This document shows positions 39,236 to 49,339 of a stretch of DNA of 64,000 bases, in pieces (the stretch's first letter is position 1; each line of letters opens with the position of its first letter). This stretch comes from Candidatus Fermentibacteraceae bacterium (GTDB lineage: Bacteria > Fermentibacterota > Fermentibacteria > Fermentibacterales > JCC-6): positions 35,006-99,005 of the forward strand of contig JADGDO010000004.1 in the NCBI GenBank assembly GCA_016744855.1, read 5' to 3'. The notes beneath the pieces are model-generated. The model made no database searches. It was not told the DNA's origin and saw nothing but the letters and a program-made list of their open reading frames with translations. The position numbers and the translations under genes are program-made.

Positions 39236-39722
39236 CAATTACAGAAGCACCAACCGGCAGCCAGAAGTAAGCCCAGCGCGCGGTAAAGAAGCCCATTCTG
39301 ACGCATCCATGGGAGAGGGGCTCACCTAGACGATGCTCCACTGACGGCGAAGCCTGATGCAGGCCTATAGCCCCGGAATCCTCAATTGCTTGCCAGTATG
39401 GCATGTGGACACGATAAATACTGGATACAGGACTCCACCTTTTGTAAAGTACTTCGAAGTTACCGCTTGGAGTTGTATGACGTGTTGGTCTGCCTGTAGA
39501 AACCAGTGCAAGATTTGCTTCCTGTTCTCCTTCCAGAAAAACAATAACCTGCTCCTGCTTACTAACCATCGCAAGTCTTTCTCCATGTTCAAAATGTATG
39601 CTTTCTTCCTGAAATGGAAGAAGGGAGATAAATCCCCGGAGCAGCATAAATGGAATAAGAATACAGTTCAGAGATACCTCCTTGTAACTACGTACTCTGC
39701 AATGATAGTTTCTCACGGTCAA
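39228..39722 (-). CDS. L,D-transpeptidase (YkuD family)
   Basis: 164 aa; RPTRHTTPSGNFEVL, IGLHQASPSVEHRLGEPLSHGCVRMGFFTARWAYFWLPVGASVIV (SHGCVRM). Confidence 0.92.
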   Translation of the reverse strand: MTVRNYHCRVRSYKEVSLNCILIPFMLLRGFISLLPFQEESIHFEHGERLAMVSKQEQVIVFLEGEQEANLALVSTGRPTRHTTPSGNFEVLYKRWSPVSSIYRVHMPYWQAIEDSGAIGLHQASPSVEHRLGEPLSHGCVRMGFFTARWAYFWLPVGASVIVR

Positions 39723-39828
39723 GAGGTGCTATGAGTTGACTTCATCGTTGATATGAAGCAGATTTCCACTTGCTGTTCCTTTAGGCAATTTTTGGTGATT
39801 TAATAATAATGATGAATGGAGGATTGAT

Positions 39829-41109
39829 TTGAATTTCGCAAAAGTGTGTGTTTCTGTTGTTGCGGTGCTACTTATTGTTGCCGGGTGTTCTTCACCTGCA
39901 GTTACTGGAATCAAAGTACATATTCAGAATAGTGAATACAATGAGGCTATTCACCTTGCCGACAGTGTAATTGCCGACGGTGAGGGTTCTAATCCGGAGG
40001 TTTGGTACTGGAGAGGCAGAGCCTTCAGCATGATGCGGATCTGGGATGAAGCGGCCGTTTCTTTTGTTCAGGCTTATGAGCTTGATCCTCTTATGGCAGC
40101 AAACCTGTCAAATTACTGGCCCGCATTCTACAACACTGCAGCCGGTTATATTGAAGAAGACAGAACCGAAGACGCTGTAGATATGCTTACGGCAGGTAGC
40201 GAAATCGTTCCTGAGCGCCCTGAGTTTGATCAGATGCTTGGAGACATGGCTTTAAATGAAGGCAATTACGACGAAGCATTGAACTACTTTGAAACTTCAA
40301 TCGAACTTGCAGTCAATCAGGAGCAAGAGCTTCGTGTGAGTATTGATGAGGCTCTTGACCCTGAAATTGCAGCTCAGCTTGAAACAGAGCGCGGTCGCAT
40401 GGTTCAGAGCGTTGTTCTCGCTTCCTACAACTCCGGAGCAATTCTTAAGAGCCTTTATATGAACAGCGAAGATGAAGCAACAGCTGCTGAATACATGAAT
40501 GAAGCAGTTGGTGTCTACACAAGAGCTCTAGAGATTGATCCTTCAAGTGCAGATCTCATGACAGCTCTTGCAGAATTCTATATTCTCTCAGAGCAGTATG
40601 AAGAAGCACTTGCTATCTACGATAATGCTTTGGTAGCGATTGATTCAGGAGTCGAGGATGGTTGGATCGCTGAAGAAGATGCAGCAGATATGAAAGCTGG
40701 AGTTCTTCTTACCAGAGGATTCACCTACATCGAAATGGAAAGATTCGATGAAGGTATCGCTGCTCTTGAAGAGTGCCGAGTACAGATGGGTAACACATAC
40801 CAGGTTCTTGCAATGATCGGTCATGCCAACTTCATCATGGAAAACTACAACGAGTCTCTTGAAGTAATGGGACAGTTGACTACTATGGACGGTCTTACAA
40901 ACGAAGAATATGCTAACGCCTGGTACATGATGTATGCAAACTACATTCGCCTTGAGGATGACAACGATGCTCTTCAGGCAATGCTGACTGCAATTCAGTA
41001 CGATGGTGATAATGCAGATTACTACGAGTACCTTGCACAGACCTACAGTACTCTTGGCCGTAATAACCAGGCCATGGAAGCAATGGAGAAAGCACAGTCA
41101 CTGAGGTAA
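39829..41109 (+). CDS. TPR-repeat lipoprotein
   Basis: 426 aa (TTG start); lipobox LLIVAGCSS; multiple TPR-like helices. Confidence 0.85.
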   Translation: MNFAKVCVSVVAVLLIVAGCSSPAVTGIKVHIQNSEYNEAIHLADSVIADGEGSNPEVWYWRGRAFSMMRIWDEAAVSFVQAYELDPLMAANLSNYWPAFYNTAAGYIEEDRTEDAVDMLTAGSEIVPERPEFDQMLGDMALNEGNYDEALNYFETSIELAVNQEQELRVSIDEALDPEIAAQLETERGRMVQSVVLASYNSGAILKSLYMNSEDEATAAEYMNEAVGVYTRALEIDPSSADLMTALAEFYILSEQYEEALAIYDNALVAIDSGVEDGWIAEEDAADMKAGVLLTRGFTYIEMERFDEGIAALEECRVQMGNTYQVLAMIGHANFIMENYNESLEVMGQLTTMDGLTNEEYANAWYMMYANYIRLEDDNDALQAMLTAIQYDGDNADYYEYLAQTYSTLGRNNQAMEAMEKAQSLR

Positions 41110-41290
41110 TCAGAGCGCGTCCCGCACGTATGTGCGGAAAGCACAGTCACTGAGGTAATCAGAGCGCGTCCCGCACGTATGTGCGGAAAGCACAGTCACT
41201 GCGGTAAACTGAGCGCCTCCCGCACGTATGTGCGGAAGCTCAGTCACTTAGATCATACAGAAGCGCCTCCCGCATTCTTTGCGGGAGGCG
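41089..41290 (+). repeat. 49-bp direct tandem repeat (3 copies plus one diverged copy) spanning CDS 3' end, stop codon and hairpin
   Basis: aaagcacagtcactgaggtaatcagagcgcgtcccgcacgtatgtgcgg starting at 41089, 41138 and 41187; diverged fourth copy from 41236. Confidence 0.95.
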
Positions 41291-41294
41291 TTTT
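41264..41294 (+). terminator. Rho-independent terminator
   Basis: cgcctcccgca-ttctt-tgcgggaggcg followed by TTTT. Confidence 0.85.
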
Positions 41295-41315
41295 GACTTG
41301 GTTGATTTTGTAAAA

Positions 41316-41345
41316 GAAAGAGCCCGGAATTATCCGGGCTCTTTC
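41316..41345. terminator. Hairpin terminator between convergent genes (probably bidirectional)
   Basis: gaaagagcccgga-atta-tccgggctctttc perfect inverted repeat between the converging TPR lipoprotein and BCCP genes. Confidence 0.75.
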
Positions 41346-41359
41346 TCATCGTAATGCGA

Positions 41360-41680
41360 TTACTGCTGCTTCCTCAATCGTACAAGAAGCTGGCTTTTCT
41401 CTACTCTTTCACCTGCGGTAACTGTAACTTCTTCAACAGTGCCTGTGAAAGGTGCTGTGATTTCATTATACATTTTCATAGCATCCAGAATTAGCAGAAT
41501 ATCACCTTTGCTAACTTTACTGCCGGCAGCAGCCTTAATCTCTATTATGGTTCCCGGGATGAAAGCCTTGATGAGACTATCATCTTCTGGGATCCACTTC
41601 TTCCCGTAGGAGTCTGGAATTTCAGTCTCATACAGAGTCTCATCAATGTTGAGTTTTCTTACCTCATTAATTTCTGACAT
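41360..41680 (-). CDS. Biotin carboxyl carrier protein-type biotin/lipoyl domain protein
   Basis: 106 aa; GDILLILDAMKMYNEITAPFTGTVEEVTVTAGERVEKSQLLVRL (AMKM biotinylation motif). Confidence 0.9.
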   Translation of the reverse strand: MSEINEVRKLNIDETLYETEIPDSYGKKWIPEDDSLIKAFIPGTIIEIKAAAGSKVSKGDILLILDAMKMYNEITAPFTGTVEEVTVTAGERVEKSQLLVRLRKQQ

Positions 41681-41701
41681 TCTCTTTGCCTCCTGACTGA
41701 C

Positions 41702-43243
41702 CTAGAGAGGGATATTGCCATGACGGCGGAAGGAATTACCGTGATCCTGCTCGCCGGCAAATTCAAATGCCTTTATGATGATATCTCTTGATTTATGGGG
41801 CTCAGTAAGAATATCCACATAACCCTTCGAGGCAGCTACATAAGGATTTGCGAATTTGTCCTCATATTCCTTGATTTTTTGCTGACGGGTTGCTTCGGGA
41901 TCATCGCTGGCCGCTATCTCTTTCCTGAACACGATATTGGCAGCACCCTCTGCGCCCATTACGGCGATTTCTGCTGTTGGCCATGCAATAACACTGCTGG
42001 CACCGAGGTGTCTGCTGCACATAGCTATATAAGCGCCGCCATAGGCTTTTCGCATGATAACTGTGATTTTGGGTACAGTTGCTTCACTGTATGAATAGAG
42101 AAGCTTAGCTCCATGTCTGATTACACCTGAATGCTCCTGATCAACACCTGGAAGGTAGCCGGGTGTGTCGACAAATGTCAGCAGAGGTATGCCGAAAGCA
42201 TCGCAGAACCTGATAAATCGAGCAGCTTTGTCTGATGCGTTAACATCAAGAACTCCTGCAAGATATTTGGGTTGATTAGCGATGATACCAATTGGTTTTC
42301 CATCCATACGGGCAAATCCAACAACGATATTTCTTGCATACATCTCGTGTACCTGCATGAAATCACTGTTATCTACAAGTCCCTTAATTATATCTGTAAC
42401 ATCATATGGCTTTCTGCGGTTATCCGGAATGATGTTTTCAGGGAGAGAATGCAATGGCGGTTTAGATTCCATTACGGGTGGAGCTTCCAGGCAGTTTGCA
42501 GGCAAGAAGCTGAGTAATCTCTTTATTTGACCGAATGCTTCCTGCTCGGTTTTTGCATAGAAGTGGGCATTTCCGGTGACTGCTGTCTGTGTTTGTGCAC
42601 CACCAAGAACTTCTGCGGAAACATCTTCACCGAGAACTGTTTTAATTACCTGTGGACCGGTAATGAACATATTGGATATTTTCTCAACTACAAAAACAAA
42701 GTCTGTAAGTGCAGGAGAGTAAACAGCACCACCGGCGCATGGACCGAGAATAAGAGAGAGCTGAGGGATGACACCACTGAAAGTAGTATTTCTTAAGAAA
42801 ATTTCCCCGTAGCCATAGAGAGAATCAACACCCTCCTGGATTCTTGCTCCTCCAGAGTCGTTGATACCTATCAGAGGAATTTTCTTTGTACCCGCTCCAT
42901 CCATTATTTTTACAATTTTGGCAGCATGTGCTTTACCGAGCGAGCCACCTGCAACCGTGAAATCCTGTGCAAAGATGGCAATTGGACGCTCATCAATTTT
43001 ACCGAATCCGGTGACAACACCGTCACCTGCAAGTTTTTTTCTATCCATTCCAAAATCTGTGGATGAGTGTTCAACGAAAAGATCAGTTTCAAGGAAAGAA
43101 CCAGAATCAAGTATTTCATCTACTCTTTCTCTTGCAGTGAGTTTTCCTCTCTTCTTCTGCTTCTCGAGAGCAACCTCCCCGCCGCCTTTGAAAAGATTTT
43201 GTACTTTGGAAAGAAAATCATTCATTGATTTTTTGATTGACAT
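41702..43243 (-). CDS. Acyl-CoA carboxylase carboxyltransferase / methylmalonyl-CoA decarboxylase alpha subunit
   Basis: 513 aa; KKRGKLTARERVDEILDSGSFLE, GINDSGGARIQEGVDSLYGYGEIF, PGYLPGVDQEHSGVIRHGAKLLYSYSEATVPKITVIMRKAYGGAYIAM. Confidence 0.93.
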   Translation of the reverse strand: MSIKKSMNDFLSKVQNLFKGGGEVALEKQKKRGKLTARERVDEILDSGSFLETDLFVEHSSTDFGMDRKKLAGDGVVTGFGKIDERPIAIFAQDFTVAGGSLGKAHAAKIVKIMDGAGTKKIPLIGINDSGGARIQEGVDSLYGYGEIFLRNTTFSGVIPQLSLILGPCAGGAVYSPALTDFVFVVEKISNMFITGPQVIKTVLGEDVSAEVLGGAQTQTAVTGNAHFYAKTEQEAFGQIKRLLSFLPANCLEAPPVMESKPPLHSLPENIIPDNRRKPYDVTDIIKGLVDNSDFMQVHEMYARNIVVGFARMDGKPIGIIANQPKYLAGVLDVNASDKAARFIRFCDAFGIPLLTFVDTPGYLPGVDQEHSGVIRHGAKLLYSYSEATVPKITVIMRKAYGGAYIAMCSRHLGASSVIAWPTAEIAVMGAEGAANIVFRKEIAASDDPEATRQQKIKEYEDKFANPYVAASKGYVDILTEPHKSRDIIIKAFEFAGEQDHGNSFRRHGNIPL

Positions 43244-45628
43244 CTAGAACCCCTCCCCGCCAATCGGCGTATTCCTGTTTCTCAATCTTCTTATTAGTAA
43301 AAGTCGTTCATTTGCGTATTGAGGTAAGGAGTAATCGTTCTCTCCGAACCATTTGTATTCAGTTACCGCTTCCTCTATTCTGTTAAGATCCCAAAAGTTG
43401 TCAGCCAGAATAAGTCTGGCCTCAGCATAACCGGGAGATACAACCGATGCTCTTGTGGCGTATTCAAGAGAATTCGTGTAATCACCCGCTGTTCGATAAA
43501 CCTGAGCAGTTATTTTGAGTACTACAGGTCCCTGTCTTCTGGAAAGAGCGATCCCTGCGAGTTCCTCCGCTCGTTCCTGTTCTCCAGACAGGGAATATAA
43601 CCATGCACACTGTGCAACGCCCCAGGGGGGTAGGGAATCTATGTAAACCTCGGTCTGATCAAGAGCTTTCTGCTGCTGTCCGGTGATCCAGAGAGCAGAG
43701 ATATAAGCTGCTTTTTCACACCATTCAGATGTTATAAGATTACTGTTTATTCCCATCATAGTCTCATTTTCCAACAGAATACCAGTTTGCAGATAAGAGA
43801 CTGCAGTCTGAAGTGATCTGTCTCCAGATGATGCAGCGCTGGCGACAGCTGACTGCCAATCACCTTCCCTACAGTCTATCCAGCAATCGAGAGTTAAAGA
43901 CCAGGCGGTCTCATTCTCTCCAGTAGATACTGGTGAGTAATCGATATCTCCTCTGAAGTAAAAGGATTCAACAATCGTGCTAAGAATAGTTGATCCGAGT
44001 TGATCTCTTTGAGATGTCAGTTCATTCAGAGCAGAAACAGGTTGCAGGTAAAGTGGGGTAGTTAGGAATTTCACTGGGTCCAGTGGGTCATAGAACCTGA
44101 ATGCAATTTCTTCCAATTGGGTATCATGTAGAAGATCCCACTTTGCGTAGGTGCAGGTTATACCATCTATGTGAATGGGCACCCACTCCGGAAGTGCTGC
44201 TGCCAGCTGCACCGAACTGAATTGATTCCTTGTGTTGTAAACCAAAAGGTTGAATCCATACTTGTCAAACAGACTTTTTTGCTCTGCTAAGAATCCTTCA
44301 CCAGGAGCTTCGGCTAGCATGAGATACTCCCAATGGAATGATTCCGGAAATAGAAGACACCTGCCGTCAACAAAAAGAGGCAGTCTTTCGCCGAACCTGA
44401 ATTCAAGATATCCAGATATTTCATTCGTGTTAAAAAGCACAGCCTGTTCAAGGAGATCTGGATGCTCTTCGAGAAGATCAGCAAGCTCTACCGGATAAAC
44501 AGACCAATCTACCCCTGTACTGAGTTGTCTGGGAGGGCCAATTTCTCTTGGAACACCGTATAGAAAAGGAATTACTGCAATAATGAAAAACGGGATTGCA
44601 CAGTATTTGGCAGGGATTTTCAGTTTTAGCATACCCGGTACCCAGGCAAGCATTGCCGGTGCGAGAAGTTCCCCGTTTCTTGCTGCAAATACTGTTGCCA
44701 TAATCAGAAGGAAAAGGGCAAAAATTTCGCCACGATCAGGTAGACCTTTTCTGAACCGGATAAGCAGAGCGATTGTGGCTATCCCTAGTGATGAAAAGAG
44801 TATAGCTGTGCGTGATAATATTTTTTCTGGAGCATATCTGGGATCAAAGGGACTCCACCACTCACGAATCGATTGTTTGAAAAGAGGTTGGGCCAGAAAC
44901 GAAGGGAGGTACTCGAGAGTTCTGAACCCATTTGGATGAATTCCACTAACCAGCAGAAGGGCTGCGGGAGGAAGAAGCCATTTCCAGAAATCCTTGTATT
45001 TCCTGTTGAGAAGTTTTTCCATCGCCGGCACCGAAGAGAGGAAGAAGCCCATCACGAAACCCGCATGCACATTTACCCAGAGAATCTGGATAGGGAGGAG
45101 AATCAAAGCAAGTTTCCATGGTTTTGCAAACTTGAATGAAAGAATGTAAAGGTAAACTGAGAAGAAGAATATGCTGAAAAAGTGAGGGCGGGTTATCCAT
45201 CTCGGCTGTGCAAGAGATAACCAGAAAACAGCAAATATGAATGCGAATCCAGGGTCTGCTCCATTTTTAATTGAAGCCTTGAAAGCGAACAAAACCGAAA
45301 GACCAATAAAAAATGCTTTGAGAAGAACGGGACCTGATTCTCCCAGGTGTATCCACGAAAGAGCCATAGCTGATTCGGCCAGCCATTCATGCTGTATCCA
45401 GTATGCTCCCTGCCTCGTCCATGTGAATGGGTCCTCTGTTCTTATCTGTCCAGTTTCAACAATATCAATACCATTTCTCAGATGCCAGAAAAAATTACCG
45501 TTGTGAACAGGAGTGACAGAGAATAATACAGCGATCAGTGTGAGCAGAACACAGAGTACACCTGCTTCAGAATATTTCTCTGATATTTTCAATTCGTCTC
45601 CGGGTAATGGGTGTACCTGAGAATTCAA
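43244..45628 (-). CDS. Large polytopic membrane protein (GT-C-like) with C-terminal TPR-like region
   Basis: 794 aa; FFWHLRNGIDIVETGQIRTEDPFTWTRQGAYWIQHEWLAE then many TM segments; C-terminal helical repeats. Confidence 0.7.
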   Translation of the reverse strand: MNSQVHPLPGDELKISEKYSEAGVLCVLLTLIAVLFSVTPVHNGNFFWHLRNGIDIVETGQIRTEDPFTWTRQGAYWIQHEWLAESAMALSWIHLGESGPVLLKAFFIGLSVLFAFKASIKNGADPGFAFIFAVFWLSLAQPRWITRPHFFSIFFFSVYLYILSFKFAKPWKLALILLPIQILWVNVHAGFVMGFFLSSVPAMEKLLNRKYKDFWKWLLPPAALLLVSGIHPNGFRTLEYLPSFLAQPLFKQSIREWWSPFDPRYAPEKILSRTAILFSSLGIATIALLIRFRKGLPDRGEIFALFLLIMATVFAARNGELLAPAMLAWVPGMLKLKIPAKYCAIPFFIIAVIPFLYGVPREIGPPRQLSTGVDWSVYPVELADLLEEHPDLLEQAVLFNTNEISGYLEFRFGERLPLFVDGRCLLFPESFHWEYLMLAEAPGEGFLAEQKSLFDKYGFNLLVYNTRNQFSSVQLAAALPEWVPIHIDGITCTYAKWDLLHDTQLEEIAFRFYDPLDPVKFLTTPLYLQPVSALNELTSQRDQLGSTILSTIVESFYFRGDIDYSPVSTGENETAWSLTLDCWIDCREGDWQSAVASAASSGDRSLQTAVSYLQTGILLENETMMGINSNLITSEWCEKAAYISALWITGQQQKALDQTEVYIDSLPPWGVAQCAWLYSLSGEQERAEELAGIALSRRQGPVVLKITAQVYRTAGDYTNSLEYATRASVVSPGYAEARLILADNFWDLNRIEEAVTEYKWFGENDYSLPQYANERLLLIRRLRNRNTPIGGEGF

Positions 45629-47084
45629 TGGCTTTCAGGTAAAAACTGTCTTTCAGTAAAGGATCTTCTTCCTGTATCATTCTTCTCATCCAGGCCTCAG
45701 CAACAAGATCCATTGCCATTGGGTCCGGGGAGGAACTTTCGAAGTCAAATATAGCCATTCTGTTCCAGAAGATGTGAGTTTCTTCCATTTCCTTTGGACT
45801 GAACAATAGCCCATGAAGGGTAAAGCTATCCCCTCTGCTCCAGGCTCTGGAAATATGGACTGATCTCTCTCCGATAAATGGAGGTATGGGACCTGATGGA
45901 GAAAACTCAAAGTAGTTCCCGAAGGGATCCGATAGAATTACATCAGATCTAAGTTTCAATGTGTTGACAGCATAAGCAACATAGTAGGTGTCATGTGCGA
46001 TCGGTCTGTATATGTCACCCGGTGGAATGGAATTAAGAACATCAACGGTCCAGAGCATTGCAATGTTGTCTTTACTTCTATCTGAAGAGACCAGCCCGTT
46101 GACTGCAGCAACAGAAACAAGCAGAAGAGCGGTTATTCTGAAAAACAAGCCTTTTTCGAATAGTTTCTCCAGTCCTGAAGCGCATCTGAGAGAAAGAGGA
46201 AGAAGAAGAATCCATAGCTGCCCGGCCGGGTCCGGTAACTCGTATGATGCAAGAAAGAGCAGGGCCAATAAACTTGGAACATCTCTTTCTGCTTTGAATT
46301 TTCCACCAGCTGTTGCAAGAAGAACGAAAACAACTGCTCCAGGAATCCCAATGAATCGAAGTGCCTCGAGTAATCTCTCCAAAGAGGGCAGATTCAACCT
46401 TCCCGAGTGGGCTGTAAAGTAGGAGATGAGTGTATCAAAGCTAGCCGGGTGTCCGTAGTGTGCAATCCTGCAGGTACCTGATCTGAGAGGAATATAGAGA
46501 AGCAGAGTTATTGGAAGAAAAAAGGTAAGTAGAAGAAGCCACTTTTTCTTCAAAGTCTTAAATGATAAGAAGAGCGGAGAACTGAGCAGTGAAATTGGAT
46601 GGCCAGCGAACAAGGCCATTCCTGAAGCGTAGGGAGAGAGTTTGGTATCTTTTAAAGAGATTGCAGTAAGAACCAGTAGGATTGCCAGGGGATATACTTC
46701 AAGACTGTTAAACTGGCTCATTACAGGGGCTGCCGTTAGAAAGAGAACAGATCCGGTTAGTGCTGGTAGGAAGTGTAAACCAGATTTGCGGAATGCAGCC
46801 GTCCCTGCATATAGAGCAATAGCTGCTATGAAGCAGTTCAAGAGCCGTAAGTGTCCATATAGTGGAGAGAAAACTATTGAAAACAATCTGATAAGCATCA
46901 GAAAGAGTGGGTAGCCCGGCGAGTGAGCGATCTGCAGCTCTGATCCACAAACAGCGAATTCTGCACCGTCCGTTGCATCAAACGATGGAGGTCCTGAAAT
47001 CAGTGCTGCCAGGAACAACCCGGCAGCGCAGGCTATTAGAATCAGTTTTCTGCTGTGCATACCACTTGTGCCAGTGAGTCGCAT
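45567..47084 (-). CDS. DUF2723-like membrane protein (candidate GT-C mannosyltransferase fold)
   Basis: 505 aa; DATDGAEFAVCGSELQIAHSPGYPLFLMLIRLFSIV motif plus multiple TM segments. Confidence 0.75.
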   Translation of the reverse strand: MRLTGTSGMHSRKLILIACAAGLFLAALISGPPSFDATDGAEFAVCGSELQIAHSPGYPLFLMLIRLFSIVFSPLYGHLRLLNCFIAAIALYAGTAAFRKSGLHFLPALTGSVLFLTAAPVMSQFNSLEVYPLAILLVLTAISLKDTKLSPYASGMALFAGHPISLLSSPLFLSFKTLKKKWLLLLTFFLPITLLLYIPLRSGTCRIAHYGHPASFDTLISYFTAHSGRLNLPSLERLLEALRFIGIPGAVVFVLLATAGGKFKAERDVPSLLALLFLASYELPDPAGQLWILLLPLSLRCASGLEKLFEKGLFFRITALLLVSVAAVNGLVSSDRSKDNIAMLWTVDVLNSIPPGDIYRPIAHDTYYVAYAVNTLKLRSDVILSDPFGNYFEFSPSGPIPPFIGERSVHISRAWSRGDSFTLHGLLFSPKEMEETHIFWNRMAIFDFESSSPDPMAMDLVAEAWMRRMIQEEDPLLKDSFYLKAIEFSGTPITRRRIENIREIF

Positions 47085-49339
47085 AGAGTTTGTGCCCAGG
47101 GTGTCTGACTGAAGGATTGTTCAAGTTGAGGTACCTCCAGTAAATCACCCCTTCCCTTAAGAATTCCAGCAAGAACTGCTCTGTGAGATGCACTGGAAGG
47201 GTAGCAGTGGGCAGCATATCTTGCTGTAATCTCAGCTTCAGTGAAGTTTCCAGATTCAAGAGCAGCATTAACAGCCAAAGAAAAACTTGCTCTTGTGGGC
47301 GAAAGTGCACCTGCGATTGCTCTGGAAGCATACATCAGAGTGTTTTCCGGATCACCCGCAGCAGAGTACCACATTGCAGCTGTTTCGAGTACTTCAGAGC
47401 CATCAGGCTTTATCAGAAGACAGATGTCCAGAAGATCCTTCCTGTCAGGTTGGCCTGTAGAAATAATTGATGCACGCAGTCTTGCAAGCATAACTGGAAG
47501 ACAGTTTCCTAATTGAAGTTCTGCTTCACTGTAAAGAGAGTCCCAGTCAGCACCGCCAGTTATTGCAGAAAGAGTAATTGTTCTTGCCCAATCAGTAGCA
47601 GCAGCGGCGGGAGAACTCAGAAAAGCAAGAGAATACTGAAGAGACTTAACAGTATCTCCCATTGCCATGTGTGCTGTGGCCATTGATCTCATCAGCATAG
47701 GGTTCATCCCTGAGCGTGAATGTATGTAGTTTAAAGAAGCTGTATCACCGGTCATCGACAAGAAAGAAACTCTCATTGTTATGGCTGAGCTGAGCTCTGA
47801 TTCGTTAGCAGAGTTTGAGTAGAATTCGAAAATGCGGTTAAAAGAAGCTGTATCCGCTCTTGCAAATGCCAGGTTCATCATTACTTTCATCAATGAAGCT
47901 GTGGAATCTCCGCGAGCGATTGTAGTTTCACACACATATCTGGATCTTTCATCCTGCCCCGATAGGTGAGTTGTTTCTCCAAGAGTTAGCCATGAACCTC
48001 CTCCAGCTGCGAGACGAGAAGCGGATTCAAGAGCCAGGTTAATGCGGCTGGATCTGGCAAATGTATCCGTTCTTCTAGCAATTCCCCTCAACCAGGCCCC
48101 CTCTTCCGAAGCAGGTGGAGTTGAAACAACAGCAATCAAAGGTAACGCAAAAAGCATCAGCCAGGCTAATTTCTTTTCTGAGAGGAAAACAATAAGAGGT
48201 AGAACAAAAATGGAAACAAGTACTCCTGTTGAACCCAGAGAAAAACCAACTGGTGATAGTGTCGCTAAGAAAAGAGTAATGGCAAAAAGTGATAGGCGCA
48301 GTTTTGATGGTCCCGGAAGACCTCCTGTGGCAAGTGCCAGACCTGTAAAAACAAGAGTTTCCCATCCAGATGCCCAAGCCAGAGAAAGTGCAACAATTGA
48401 AGCTACTGCCCTGAAATTACCTTTCCAGGAAGTGGCTGCTATAAGCCAGAATGCTGCTATAAGCGCTCCTGCAATTGTTACAGAGTCAGCGAAAGTTACT
48501 CCATTTGAAGGAACTACTGCTACAGCGGCAACAGTACCCAGAATAGCTGCCAATATCAGAGGGAGAAATTGCTTTGATTTCTTTTTAAGGTCATTCCAGC
48601 GATCAATTGCCAGCTCTCTAACAAACCACAGAGAGAGCAGGGAAACAGGTATCATGTCAATAAGATAAACTATGTAATGAGAAGCTCCGGTTGTGGGTGC
48701 CTCTGTAGCAGCGTGCCATTGAAGTAGGGAATGAGTGATGCCGTCACCCGGAAAGAACGGTTGAAAAATAACACCAATCAGATATGGCCATGTAAAGAAT
48801 GTAAGGAAAACAGGTGCAAAAACAATAGTGTTAAGTATTCCCCTGATAATTCTTTTGTTTGGAGCAACTGCCCATGTAAATATACCTGCGAGAATGCATC
48901 CGATAGCTGCTTCAATTCTTATACCTGCAGTAGTTCCATTTAGAGTTACCATAGGATTGAAGAAATTCAGAAGAAACCATACGGTATTACTTCTTTCCAG
49001 AGGAAAATAGCCGATTGCAGAGGTGGTACCGGCCAGTTTGTCAATAATGGGGGGCAGGAGGGTAAGAGTCCATGCTAGAACCATGATTTTAAGAAGTTTT
49101 GCAGCATCGTAACCACTGAATACACGCATAACAAAAACAAGCATGAGTAACGGGAATACATAAGCAACAGGAAAATGCAGCATGAAAGCAGGAGCGGAAA
49201 ATAAGATTCCCATCGAGAATGCTTCCAAAAGATTTCTTACAATAACCGTTACTGCAAAAAGAGCTGCGAGTTGCCATGTCGATGCCGGGAGATCTGTTCC
49301 CCAATTTATAGATCTGTCTATCAAAACCTTTAGTTTCAT
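47042..49339 (-). CDS. Large polytopic membrane protein with C-terminal TPR-like region, function unknown
   Basis: 765 aa; about 12 or more hydrophobic segments then soluble helical-repeat tail. Confidence 0.65.
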   Translation of the reverse strand: MKLKVLIDRSINWGTDLPASTWQLAALFAVTVIVRNLLEAFSMGILFSAPAFMLHFPVAYVFPLLMLVFVMRVFSGYDAAKLLKIMVLAWTLTLLPPIIDKLAGTTSAIGYFPLERSNTVWFLLNFFNPMVTLNGTTAGIRIEAAIGCILAGIFTWAVAPNKRIIRGILNTIVFAPVFLTFFTWPYLIGVIFQPFFPGDGITHSLLQWHAATEAPTTGASHYIVYLIDMIPVSLLSLWFVRELAIDRWNDLKKKSKQFLPLILAAILGTVAAVAVVPSNGVTFADSVTIAGALIAAFWLIAATSWKGNFRAVASIVALSLAWASGWETLVFTGLALATGGLPGPSKLRLSLFAITLFLATLSPVGFSLGSTGVLVSIFVLPLIVFLSEKKLAWLMLFALPLIAVVSTPPASEEGAWLRGIARRTDTFARSSRINLALESASRLAAGGGSWLTLGETTHLSGQDERSRYVCETTIARGDSTASLMKVMMNLAFARADTASFNRIFEFYSNSANESELSSAITMRVSFLSMTGDTASLNYIHSRSGMNPMLMRSMATAHMAMGDTVKSLQYSLAFLSSPAAAATDWARTITLSAITGGADWDSLYSEAELQLGNCLPVMLARLRASIISTGQPDRKDLLDICLLIKPDGSEVLETAAMWYSAAGDPENTLMYASRAIAGALSPTRASFSLAVNAALESGNFTEAEITARYAAHCYPSSASHRAVLAGILKGRGDLLEVPQLEQSFSQTPWAQTLCDSLAQVVCTAEN

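Noticed and set aside
41089-41290. Possible CRISPR array
   Set aside because: Repeats are contiguous 49-bp tandem units with no spacers and include a CDS end and hairpin.
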